From Syntrophomonas sp. UBA5288 (GTDB taxonomy: Bacteria; Bacillota; Syntrophomonadia; Syntrophomonadales; Syntrophomonadaceae), in contig DHSK01000059.1 in the NCBI GenBank assembly GCA_002408445.1, positions 1 to 23,178 of the forward strand: a stretch of 23,178 nt of DNA, in the 5' to 3' direction. The notes beneath the pieces were generated by a model. The model saw nothing but the letters and a program-made list of their open reading frames with translations, ran no database searches and had not been told where the DNA came from. Below, piece by piece: positions 14,639 to 22,057 of this stretch. The position numbers and the translations under genes were made by a program. The first letter of the stretch is position 1. Each line of letters begins with the position of its first letter.

Positions 14639-15922
14639 CTAGCTCCTGGTCCGGAAAATAACGTTTTCCAGCAACAGGGATACCAGCACTCCGGTTACGA
14701 AGCCATTAGCCAGTATGGGACGCAGTTTGGCGGGGAAGGCGGATACTACTTCTGCCGGTAAAAAGGCCACCATGGTCCCCAGCAATATCGGTAAACCTAT
14801 TAAGAGCGCATAATCGAAAAAGGGCTGCTCCATAGCGGAAAAGGCAGTAGCCAGACCTGCTGCTACCTGGGCACACATTATGAATAAGAGTACACAGCCG
14901 ATGACTACCGAGGGTATGAACGACAGATAAAACAAAACCTTGGGCAAAAAGGCCAGAACCAGCATGGCGATACCGGCCGGAATTAAGGTACGGCGTGCGG
15001 CACAGCCGGTCGATACGATTACCCCGGGGCTGGACGAAAAATTGACCGGGCCGATTACCCCCATTAAGCCTGCCAGAGTGTTGCTCAGACCGGTAAAGGT
15101 TATACCCCTGGTAATCCGTTTCGGCATCTCGTCTGCCTGTAAGACTGAGCCCACAGCTTGAATAGAACCCAGGTCATTAATAACAAGTCCCAGAAAACAA
15201 AGCAAAAATGCTATCAGTAATCCCGGATCAAGCACGATACCGGTGGTAAGCCGGTCAAAAAAGCCACTGATCATTGCAAGTCCGGCTGAATTTAATCCTT
15301 GGCTCCAACCTGGATTCACCAGATAATAAGCCAGACTGCCAATAATCATTGCCCATAAAATGAGGGTTGATTTCCATAGACCGGTAAGCCAACGTTGACC
15401 GGCAAACATTAAAATTATAAATACCAGGGCAAAACCCAGGTGGCGGGTGGATGATACATTATCGGAACCGCTGCTGATCAACTGCATTATGGTAGGCAAT
15501 ATGGTAAAGGCTACCAATAGCAAGATTACTGCCACTACCCGTGGAGTAAAGAGCCGGCGCAGATACGCAAACAAACCGCTGACCGCCAAAAGAGTCAAAA
15601 CTACCCCACAGATCAATATACTGGAGTAGATCGCTGATAGTGAACTGCTTTGCGCAGCCAGGATACCTATAAGCAATACGGTAGCCGGTCCAATCACCAA
15701 TGGAAGCCGGTGACCCCTCCAAATCTGCACAAGAAGGCTTACCGCCGTAACTGCAAACAATTTCTGCATATAGAGAACCTCTGCTGCAACGGTCCCCTGC
15801 ATACTTCCCAGTATCTTACCGAGAATGATAACCGACGGAATAGTTACAGCCAGCCATTGCAGACCATAGAGGAGGCTTTCCCCCAGCGGTGGAGAATCCT
15901 CCAACTCATATTTCAGCTTCAT
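14639..15922 (-). CDS. NCS2-family permease, divergent substrate site
   Basis: The 427-residue, very hydrophobic product has about 12-14 membrane helices and starts MKLKYELEDSPPLGESLLYG. It belongs to the NCS2 xanthine/uracil permease superfamily: VIGPATVLLIG near 77-87, LGSIQAVGSVLQADE near 251-265, and the signature-like GPVNFSSSPGVIVSTG near 291-306. The substrate-contacting acidic or Gln residues of UraA/UapA appear replaced: Asn249 and Ser253 at the UraA Glu241/His245 positions, and Ser297 at the Glu290 position. The substrate is therefore uncertain. ATG at 15922 has AAAAGGTGA upstream; a GTG at 15931 overlaps that site. It has its own long leader and no obvious partner gene. Confidence 0.8.
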   Translation of the reverse strand: MKLKYELEDSPPLGESLLYGLQWLAVTIPSVIILGKILGSMQGTVAAEVLYMQKLFAVTAVSLLVQIWRGHRLPLVIGPATVLLIGILAAQSSSLSAIYSSILICGVVLTLLAVSGLFAYLRRLFTPRVVAVILLLVAFTILPTIMQLISSGSDNVSSTRHLGFALVFIILMFAGQRWLTGLWKSTLILWAMIIGSLAYYLVNPGWSQGLNSAGLAMISGFFDRLTTGIVLDPGLLIAFLLCFLGLVINDLGSIQAVGSVLQADEMPKRITRGITFTGLSNTLAGLMGVIGPVNFSSSPGVIVSTGCAARRTLIPAGIAMLVLAFLPKVLFYLSFIPSVVIGCVLLFIMCAQVAAGLATAFSAMEQPFFDYALLIGLPILLGTMVAFLPAEVVSAFPAKLRPILANGFVTGVLVSLLLENVIFRTRS

Positions 15923-15973
15923 ACATATCACCTTTTATATAAAAAATTTTTTGTATCAATCATATAGTTCTTT

Positions 15974-16006
15974 AAAAAAGTCCGTTCTCCTCCCAAAATA
16001 ACGGAT
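15974..16006 (-). terminator. Intrinsic terminator in the permease leader
   Basis: On the minus strand TCCGTT (16005-16000) and AACGGA (15986-15981) form a stem with a 13-nt loop, immediately followed by CTTTTTTAAA. It lies ~52 nt upstream of the permease start and after the 208-bp structured element. Since ackA already has its own terminator, this one may act as a leader terminator of the permease message. Confidence 0.6.
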
Positions 16007-16019
16007 AAAACTCTTTCCA

Positions 16020-16227
16020 GGCGGTGAGGTATAGCCCGGGCGCGACTTGCGGAGACGGTGAGAAACACCCGGCGAAATTGAGCGGAGGATGGGGTCGAGC
16101 AGCACGGATGCTGCGAGCGCGACTCTGAACACGGCTGTGAATAGGAGCGGTGCCCCATCAGCCGCGAAATGAGCCGTTGGTGTTTCCACTGCCGGAGCAC
16201 GGAGCAAACTGTATATGCCTCACCGCC
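16020..16227. repeat. 208-bp structured GC-rich element with terminal inverted repeats
   Basis: GGCGGTGAGG at 16020-16029 is the perfect complement of CCTCACCGCC at 16218-16227. Read on the minus strand, the interior holds GTG-GAAACACC with GGTGTTTC-T-CAC, ACGGCT with AGCCGT, GATGGGG with CCCCATC, and the local hairpin GCAGC-ATCCGT-GCTGC. The G+C is clearly above its flanks. It lies in the 458-nt stretch without a gene between ackA and the permease. It contains overlapping open frames in several registers but none with a plausible start and ribosome binding site. It could be a dispersed repeat (MITE/REP-like) or a structured leader RNA of the permease; its sequence cannot decide. I do not recognise a known riboswitch class. 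Confidence 0.65.
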
Positions 16228-16269
16228 GGCCTCCATAGGTAAAGCATTTTCTAAAATCAGGCATAAATT

Positions 16270-16300
16270 AGCGGTGGATTATGCCGGGCTTGGGGTAAAA
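16270..16300 (+). repeat. Intergenic repeat motif, copy 3
   Basis: AGCGGTGGATTATGCCGGG followed by CTTGGGGTAAAAA. The left half matches copy 1 (AGCGGTAGATTATGC), the right half matches copy 2, and the following TCAGCGTCTAATTTT also matches copy 2. It lies 43 bp from the 208-bp structured element. Confidence 0.55.
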
Positions 16301-16336
16301 ACTCAGCGTCTAATTTTCATTAAGCCTACATAAGAC

Positions 16337-16363
16337 AAAAGAGGCGGAAAATATTTCCGCCTC
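16337..16363 (-). terminator. Intrinsic terminator of pta-ackA
   Basis: GAGGCGGAAA (16341-16350) pairs perfectly with TTTCCGCCTC (16354-16363) around a 3-nt loop. On the minus strand it is followed by TTTTGTCTTAT. It lies 17 nt beyond the ackA stop codon. Confidence 0.9.
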
Positions 16364-16380
16364 CTGTATTAAGGCAAATT

Positions 16381-17577
16381 TTATTTGGGGGATAATCTGA
16401 CCGTATCGCGGGCAATAACCAATTCCTCATTGGTCGGTATAATAAATATTTTAATTTTGGAATCGGGAGCTGAAACATCCACTTCTTTGCCCCGCACCTT
16501 GTTCTTTTCTACATCCATCTTGATGCCCAGGAAATCCAGGTCCTTGCAGATGTTTTCACGAATGTCGATAGCGTTTTCACCTACACCGGCGGTAAAGACC
16601 AAACAATCACAGCCGTTTAATTTGGCGATGTAATTGCCTATATAGCCCTTGACTTTGTTGTAGTAAACATCCAGGGCAATTTTGGCCTTTTCGTTACCGG
16701 AAGCGGCTGCTTCCAGAACGTCTCTTAAGTCATTGGAAACACCGGATAATCCCAGCATACCGGATTTCTTATTGAAATAGGTGTTGGCTGCGGATGAATC
16801 CATGCCCAGTTTTTCCATAAGGAAGAAAACTATAGCCGGGTCAACGTCACCGGAACGGGTTCCCATGACCAGACCTTCCAGCGGAGTAAAGCCCATGGAG
16901 GTATCAATTACCCGTCCGTCTTTGATGGCTGCCATACTGGCACCATTGCCGAGATGGAGGGTAACAATTTTACACTGTTCAAACGGTTTGCCCAGCAAAT
17001 CTGCCGCCCGATGTGATACATAGTAATGAGATGTCCCATGGAAGCCATATCTTCTTACGCGGAATTTCTCATAGGCTTCATAGGGAAGTGCGTACATATA
17101 GTTGGCCGGTTCCATAGTCTGATGGAACGCGGTATCGAACACTGCTACATGAGCAACATTAGGCATAAGCTCCTGGCATGCTTCAATCCCCATTAAGTTA
17201 GGTGGATTATGTAATGGTGCAATATCAAAGCAATCCCGGATTACTTTCTTGACATGATCGTCGATAACCACTGAATCGGCAAATCCTTCACCGCCGTGAA
17301 CTACCCGATGTCCTACCGCTCCGATTTCATCCATGCTTTTTACGCAGCCATACTCTTCATTGGCCAGAACCTCGAGAACCAGTTTCATACCGGCAGTGTG
17401 ATCCGGCAAATCTTTCTTAATAACAACTTCGTCTTTTCCAACCGGTTTGTGTTCCAGAGTGGTCCCGGGTATACCAACACGATCAACCAGACCTTTGGCC
17501 AGTACCGACTCATCTGCCATATCAAATACTTGATATTTGATGGATGAGCTTCCAGCATTAACTACCAGAACCTTCAT
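16381..17577 (-). CDS. ackA: Acetate kinase
   Basis: The 398-residue enzyme interconverts acetyl phosphate + ADP and acetate + ATP, the substrate-level phosphorylation step of acetate-forming anaerobes. Family marks: MKVLVVNAGSSSIKYQVFD start, HRVVHGGEGF, VFDTAFHQTM, RRYGFHGTSHYYVS, VTLHLGNGASMAAI, GTRSGDVDPAI and FTAGVGENA. ATG at 17577 is chosen because GAGGAGG lies 10 nt upstream; the earlier in-frame ATG (17586) is only 1 nt from that site. It follows pta by 64 nt and ends at the terminator at 16337-16363. Confidence 0.97.
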   Translation of the reverse strand: MKVLVVNAGSSSIKYQVFDMADESVLAKGLVDRVGIPGTTLEHKPVGKDEVVIKKDLPDHTAGMKLVLEVLANEEYGCVKSMDEIGAVGHRVVHGGEGFADSVVIDDHVKKVIRDCFDIAPLHNPPNLMGIEACQELMPNVAHVAVFDTAFHQTMEPANYMYALPYEAYEKFRVRRYGFHGTSHYYVSHRAADLLGKPFEQCKIVTLHLGNGASMAAIKDGRVIDTSMGFTPLEGLVMGTRSGDVDPAIVFFLMEKLGMDSSAANTYFNKKSGMLGLSGVSNDLRDVLEAAASGNEKAKIALDVYYNKVKGYIGNYIAKLNGCDCLVFTAGVGENAIDIRENICKDLDFLGIKMDVEKNKVRGKEVDVSAPDSKIKIFIIPTNEELVIARDTVRLSPK

Positions 17578-17641
17578 TATTTTCATACCTCCTCAATATT
17601 TTGAAAATTATCAGAGTTGAATTATCCTATCTTCTTGTGAA

Positions 17642-18634
17642 CTATGCCCTTACGGCAGTAATAGCTACTACATTTACTATATCCTGTACGCTGCAGCCTC
17701 TGGAGAGGTCATTAACCGGTTTGGCAATTCCCTGCAGGATAGGACCAATCGCTTCAGCCTTGCCCAGTCTCTGAGCAATCTTGTAGCCGATATTACCCGC
17801 ATTGCAGTCGGGGAATATCAAAACATTGCACTGACCGGCAACATCACTGCCCGGAGCCTTGGAAGCGCCGACTTTGGGCACTATAGCTGCATCAAACTGG
17901 AATTCCCCATCGACTTTGAGTTCCGGGAATCTATCTTTGGCTATAGCAGTTGCATTGGCCATTTTGTCAACCATGGCATGACTGGCACTGCCTTTGGTGG
18001 AGAATGATAACATACCAACCTTGGGCTCTTCGATACCGCATAAGGCAGTAGCGGTACCAACTGACATCTTAGCATACTCGGCCAGCTGTTCAGCGGTCGG
18101 GTCAATGGTGACAGCACAGTCGGCAAATACAAAAATGCCATCGTGCCCGAATTCGCAGTTGGGGACAATGATTACAAAGGCACCGGAAACTGAGGAGATT
18201 CCAGGTGAAGTTTTGATAATCTGCAGAGCAGGCCGTAAAACATTCCCGGTGGTATTTTCCGCACCGGCTACCTCACCGTCAGCCTTCCCGTTTTTGACCA
18301 TCATGGAGGCAAAGAAGAGCGGGTCCTTCATGGTTTTGGCGGCCTTGTCCATGTCTACGCCCTTGCTTTTGCGCATTTCATAGAATTCTTGAACAAAATC
18401 ATCATAGAACGGTGCTTTAACCGGATCGATAATCTCTGCGCCGCTAATATCGGCACCGATCTTACTGGCCAGACCTTTAACCTCACTCACATCGCCCAGA
18501 AGTATAGGGTTGGCTACTTTGCCATCCACAATACCCTTAATGGCCTGAAGCGTCCTCTCTTCTGTGCCTTCTGCCAAAACTATACTTTTGCCTTTTGTTG
18601 CTGCTTTTTCTCGGATTTGAGCTAATAAATCCAT
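17642..18634 (-). CDS. pta: Phosphate acetyltransferase
   Basis: The 330-residue single-domain Pta converts acetyl-CoA + phosphate to acetyl phosphate + CoA, feeding AckA. Family marks: SIVLAEGTEERTLQA near 18-32, AGAENTTGNVLRPALQIIKT, SSVSGAFVIIVP, and GVEEPKVGMLSFST-like GIEEPKVGMLSFSTKGSA. The closing segment is AQRLGKAEAIGPILQGIAKPVNDLSRG. ATG at 18634 lies 7 nt after GGGAGGG; the upstream TTG (18637) is less well placed. It lacks the regulatory N-terminal domains of the long proteobacterial Pta. It leads the pta-ackA operon from the promoter at 18696-18725. Confidence 0.97.
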   Translation of the reverse strand: MDLLAQIREKAATKGKSIVLAEGTEERTLQAIKGIVDGKVANPILLGDVSEVKGLASKIGADISGAEIIDPVKAPFYDDFVQEFYEMRKSKGVDMDKAAKTMKDPLFFASMMVKNGKADGEVAGAENTTGNVLRPALQIIKTSPGISSVSGAFVIIVPNCEFGHDGIFVFADCAVTIDPTAEQLAEYAKMSVGTATALCGIEEPKVGMLSFSTKGSASHAMVDKMANATAIAKDRFPELKVDGEFQFDAAIVPKVGASKAPGSDVAGQCNVLIFPDCNAGNIGYKIAQRLGKAEAIGPILQGIAKPVNDLSRGCSVQDIVNVVAITAVRA

Positions 18635-18695
18635 CAATACACCCTCCCTAAATTTTCTTTAATTACCATTAAAACGGTTATCAACTCTGAAACTT

Positions 18696-18725
18696 ATTCT
18701 AGCATAAAATAAGAAACTGTGACAA
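18696..18725 (-). promoter_or_regulatory. Extended -10 promoter for pta-ackA
   Basis: On the minus strand TTGTCA (18720-18725) and TAGAAT (18696-18701) are separated by 18 nt, and TGC just upstream of the -10 box makes an extended -10. Predicted leader is ~55 nt. Confidence 0.75.
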
Positions 18726-18771
18726 AATTTATGATATCATATTGCAAACGGAAGCAAAGGAGTTAATATTA

Positions 18772-20019
18772 TTGGCTGTTCTGGGTATAGTAGCGGAATT
18801 TAATCCTTTTCACAATGGTCATCTCCACCTGTTGCAACAGTCCCGCCTAAGCGGTAATTTTTCAGCTACCGTCTGTGTTATGAGCGGTAGTTTTATGCAG
18901 CGTGGAGAACCTGCCCTGTGTAATAAATGGGCGCGCGCTAAAATGGCTTTGGGCTCCGGTGTAGATCTGGTTATTGAGCTTCCATTCTGTTTTAGTGTCC
19001 GGAGTGCCTATTATTTTGCCCGGGGAGCAATTCAATTGCTAGCTCGTACCGGGGTTGTAACCCATGTAGCATTTGGCAGTGAGTCCGGCAACCTGGATAC
19101 CTTAAAGCCCCTGTCAAGGATTATAACAACTGAGCCCTTAGGTTTCCAGCAGCACTTAAAACATTATCTGGGGCAGGGACTTAGTTACCCTGTCGCCCGG
19201 GCCTGCGCTCTGGAGCAGTATTTGCATGGTCAAATAAATAACCTCAAGGATATTATGGCCAGCCCTAACAACATCCTGGCCCTTGAGTATCTGCGGGTTA
19301 TCGACGAGAACTCCCTGTCACTTGTCCCCCTGACGGTAACCAGAGATGATTCCGGCTACCACAGTACCGTATTAAATCCGGTGGCCAGCGCCAGTGCTAT
19401 TCGTCATGCGCTTGAAAACAGGCAGAAGCTTGACAGTATTGCCAGCTCTTTACCTGCCGGCAGTCTCGCCATACTCAAAGAGGAAATTGAACAGGGCCGC
19501 GCACCGGTCACTTACGATGCACTCTCGCCGCTGATTCTGGCCAACCTTCGTACCTCCAGTCCTGAAAAACTCAGAAATATTTACGAAGTTAGCGAAGGCC
19601 TGGAATACCGTATCATTCAAAGTGCTCAAATGTGCGGTGCCATAAACGAGTTAACCCACTCCATAAAGTCCAAACGCTACAGTCTTACCCGCGTCAACCG
19701 AATATTACTTTACTCACTTTGCGACCTGGCAAAAGATCAAATTGAAGTATTTGATAAATGCGGTCCCTTGTACTTACATATTTTAGGGTTTTCGTCAAAA
19801 GGTCGGAAAATCCTGCAAATGATTCAAAATAAATCAAAAATTGCTGTTTTTAACAGGGGTAAGGATGTTAAGGCGGTCATGAATGGCAAAAGTAATATCA
19901 TGCAGCAAATGCTTAAGCTTGATATTAAGGCTACCGACCTCTATACCCTCCTCTATCCCACGCCCGGACAACGCAAAGGCTGCCAGGATTTCACCACTTC
20001 TCCGGTGGTGTATGTATAA
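18772..20019 (+). CDS. tmcAL: tRNA(Met) cytidine acetate ligase TmcAL (YlbM)
   Basis: The 415-residue nucleotidyltransferase-fold enzyme activates acetate with ATP and forms N4-acetylcytidine at the wobble base of elongator tRNA-Met. The adenylylation motif FNPFHNGH is at residues 10-17, followed by CVMSGSFMQRGEPAL and GVDLVIELPFCFSVRSA. A mid segment MASPNNILALEYL and C-terminal RVNRILLYSLCDL are typical of YlbM. TTG at 18772 is chosen as start: AAAGGAG (18756-18762) lies 9 nt upstream and the family begins M..LGIVAEFNPFHNGH; the frame's earlier TTG at 18742 would put that site inside the gene. It diverges from pta-ackA, whose product acetate is its substrate. Confidence 0.94.
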   Translation: MAVLGIVAEFNPFHNGHLHLLQQSRLSGNFSATVCVMSGSFMQRGEPALCNKWARAKMALGSGVDLVIELPFCFSVRSAYYFARGAIQLLARTGVVTHVAFGSESGNLDTLKPLSRIITTEPLGFQQHLKHYLGQGLSYPVARACALEQYLHGQINNLKDIMASPNNILALEYLRVIDENSLSLVPLTVTRDDSGYHSTVLNPVASASAIRHALENRQKLDSIASSLPAGSLAILKEEIEQGRAPVTYDALSPLILANLRTSSPEKLRNIYEVSEGLEYRIIQSAQMCGAINELTHSIKSKRYSLTRVNRILLYSLCDLAKDQIEVFDKCGPLYLHILGFSSKGRKILQMIQNKSKIAVFNRGKDVKAVMNGKSNIMQQMLKLDIKATDLYTLLYPTPGQRKGCQDFTTSPVVYV

Positions 20020-20030
20020 TGCCCGTATTA

Positions 20031-20807
20031 TCATAGCTTAAGTTTGCTTTTTATTTCTTCTATTTTGGCTTCGGCTGCTTTACGGCCCAGGTCGATTATT
20101 TTATCGGCCTGGTCGAAATCACGGGGTGAAAAGCCGCCCACTTCCGGTTGAATCAGGATATCGGCGGAGGGACTGATTAAGTCAAACTGTTGTTTCTGCA
20201 AAATATCCAGTGATGCCAGTATTACATCAAGGGCATTGCGGATCACCACTTCTTTGCCTTCACCAAAAGTTACGTCTACCGCTATAACCACCTCGGCCCC
20301 TTTTATTTTGGCCGGTTCGACCGGAAGGCGGTCTGCTACTGCCCCATCCACCAGGACCATATCATCCCTATTGACCGGATGAAATATACCGGGAATAGAT
20401 ATGCTGGCCCTTACGGCATCAGCCACACTGCCATCATCTATAACCACCCTTTGTCCTGATACTAAATCGGTTGCGACAACTGCCAGCGGCACCTTCAAGT
20501 CATCGAAAGTCTTCTTCTTGGTCAGGAGGTGAAGAAATTCCATGACCTTTCTGCCTTTCATAAATCCCATATGGGGTATATGTACATCGTAGAAAATGTT
20601 GGCATCCATATTTTCAGCTACTTTTTGCAGCATGTATAAATCGGTTCCACAAGCATAGATGCCCCCGACCATTGCCCCCATGCTGCTGCCCACAATAAAA
20701 TCAAAAGGAATGTTGTTTTCCAGTAGTACCTGCATAACTCCAATATGAGCCAGTCCCCGGGCACTTCCGGCCCCCAGGACCAGACCTGTATGCGGCCTGT
20801 CTTCCAT
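20031..20807 (-). CDS. Patatin-like phospholipase family protein
   Basis: The 258-residue patatin/RssA-type acyl hydrolase has oxyanion loop LVLGAGSARGLAHIG (9-23), nucleophile motif GSSMG with Ser42 (40-44), and catalytic Asp154 in LVDGAVADRLP. The last is DGA rather than the common DGG, which also occurs in the family. No signal peptide or membrane segment is seen, so it is probably cytoplasmic. ATG at 20807 lies 6 nt from GGAGGG; the ATG at 20813 abuts it. The physiological substrate is unknown; lipid ester cleavage is inferred from the family. It converges on tmcAL with an 11-nt gap and diverges from ylbJ. Confidence 0.9.
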   Translation of the reverse strand: MEDRPHTGLVLGAGSARGLAHIGVMQVLLENNIPFDFIVGSSMGAMVGGIYACGTDLYMLQKVAENMDANIFYDVHIPHMGFMKGRKVMEFLHLLTKKKTFDDLKVPLAVVATDLVSGQRVVIDDGSVADAVRASISIPGIFHPVNRDDMVLVDGAVADRLPVEPAKIKGAEVVIAVDVTFGEGKEVVIRNALDVILASLDILQKQQFDLISPSADILIQPEVGGFSPRDFDQADKIIDLGRKAAEAKIEEIKSKLKL

Positions 20808-20884
20808 TTCCATCCCTCCATATTCTAAGATGCGGTTTTACTATCATATATATTACTTATCTAATATTATCACGAGGTGAAGCT

Positions 20885-22057
20885 TTGAAATATTACTCTA
20901 ATTTATTTTTTGTCCTTACTATTTTAATATTCTCCCTCTTCATGGTTATAAACCCGCGGGAAACGGTAATTGCTGCATCTGACGGGGCTAAATTATGGGC
21001 GGCGGCTGTTTTTCCGGCCTTATTCCCCTTTTTTGTAGTAGCTGAATTACTGATTAGCCTGCGTTTCGTAAATTTTCTGGGGGTCTTGTTGGAACCGGTC
21101 ATGCGCCCGCTATTTCGACTGCCCGGCTGCAGTTCCCTGGTTGTGGTCATGGGGTTTACTTCCGGTTTTCCCATGGGGGCCATACTTACCCGAAAATTAT
21201 ATGATAATAAAATGTTAACCGGCGGTGAGGCAGAACGACTGGCCTGTTTCACCAACAATTGCAGCCCTCTTTTTATTATCGGAGCAGTGGGGGTGGGAAT
21301 GTTCAACTTGCCCTGGATGGGCTACCTGCTGGCGGCTGCCCATTATCTTTCCAATCTCATTATAGGGTTTTTGCTGCGTTTCCGGCCCGAAACCGCCATC
21401 TTTCATCCTCCTATCCCCCACCACCTTTTCCGCGCGGCCTGTGCCGAACTTTCCAATTATGAGGAAGCTCCTCCGGCTACAGGCAAACTCCTGAGCGATG
21501 CCATAAGAACAGCCCTCTCCAATGTAATGGCAGTGGGCGGTTTTATTATCATATTTGCAGTCATAGCGCGTATGTTAACGGTATGGGGCATCATGGATAT
21601 TCTGGCCTTAATTCTGACTAAATTAATGGCGGTCTTTGACCTATCCTACCCGATAGCTTATGGAATCAGTACCGGTTTGTTTGAAATTACGATCGGATCG
21701 CGTACTATCGCTGCCTCCCAGGCCGATCTGCTGCCCAAAATTCTAGCTGTATCGGCTTTATTGGCTTTTAGCGGTTTATCCATCATAGCCCAGGTCATGA
21801 GTATTTTAGTTCAAACCCCGGTACGGCTGTCATTTTATCTAAAAATGCGATTTTCACAGGTTATAGTGTCAATAGGACTGACAATGGCCGGATATCTTGC
21901 CTTAGCAGGACATCCAGCCATTAATTCGATGTCGATACCATTTTATAAAGTAGCGTACTCGTTTGACGCCTGGACCTTTTTCATCCATTGTATGATCTTC
22001 GGCACGGCAGCTACATTTATACTTTTATTGATCAGCTTAAATCTATCGAAAGATTAA
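20885..22057 (+). CDS. ylbJ: Sporulation integral membrane protein YlbJ
   Basis: The 390-residue membrane protein has about 8-10 helices. Two Gate/nucleoside-recognition-type blocks are seen: KLWAAAVFPALFPFFVVAELL in the N-terminal part, then VMGFTSGFPMGAILTRKLYD. In the C-terminal part it has NVMAVGGFIIIFAVIARML and the typical YAYGISTGLFEIT-like SYPIAYGISTGLFEITIG. YlbJ is a sporulation protein of the mother cell in Bacillus. It starts with TTG at 20885 with GAGGTGA just upstream. Its stop codon overlaps the convergent gene's stop. Its presence implies a spore former, or a lineage that was one. Confidence 0.93.
   Translation: MKYYSNLFFVLTILIFSLFMVINPRETVIAASDGAKLWAAAVFPALFPFFVVAELLISLRFVNFLGVLLEPVMRPLFRLPGCSSLVVVMGFTSGFPMGAILTRKLYDNKMLTGGEAERLACFTNNCSPLFIIGAVGVGMFNLPWMGYLLAAAHYLSNLIIGFLLRFRPETAIFHPPIPHHLFRAACAELSNYEEAPPATGKLLSDAIRTALSNVMAVGGFIIIFAVIARMLTVWGIMDILALILTKLMAVFDLSYPIAYGISTGLFEITIGSRTIAASQADLLPKILAVSALLAFSGLSIIAQVMSILVQTPVRLSFYLKMRFSQVIVSIGLTMAGYLALAGHPAINSMSIPFYKVAYSFDAWTFFIHCMIFGTAATFILLLISLNLSKD

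Noticed and set aside
14549..14761. 70-codon plus-strand frame beginning MSLFVNMEDDNVIDG
   Set aside because: Half of it is antisense to the permease C-terminus, there is no ribosome binding site, and no domain is recognisable. The front part looks protein-like, but too little can be supported to call a remnant gene.
15928..16236. Open frames of 102 and 83 codons on the minus strand through the 208-bp element
   Set aside because: They overlap in two frames, have no good ribosome binding site, are rich in Arg/Ser/Cys without domain features, and coincide with the inverted-repeat element. They are better explained as chance frames in GC-rich structured DNA.
11680..20580. Similar CATATGGGGTAT strings near 11688 and 20569
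   Set aside because: Both lie inside genes and encode the common residues I-P-H-M-G in unrelated proteins; coincidence is the simplest explanation.
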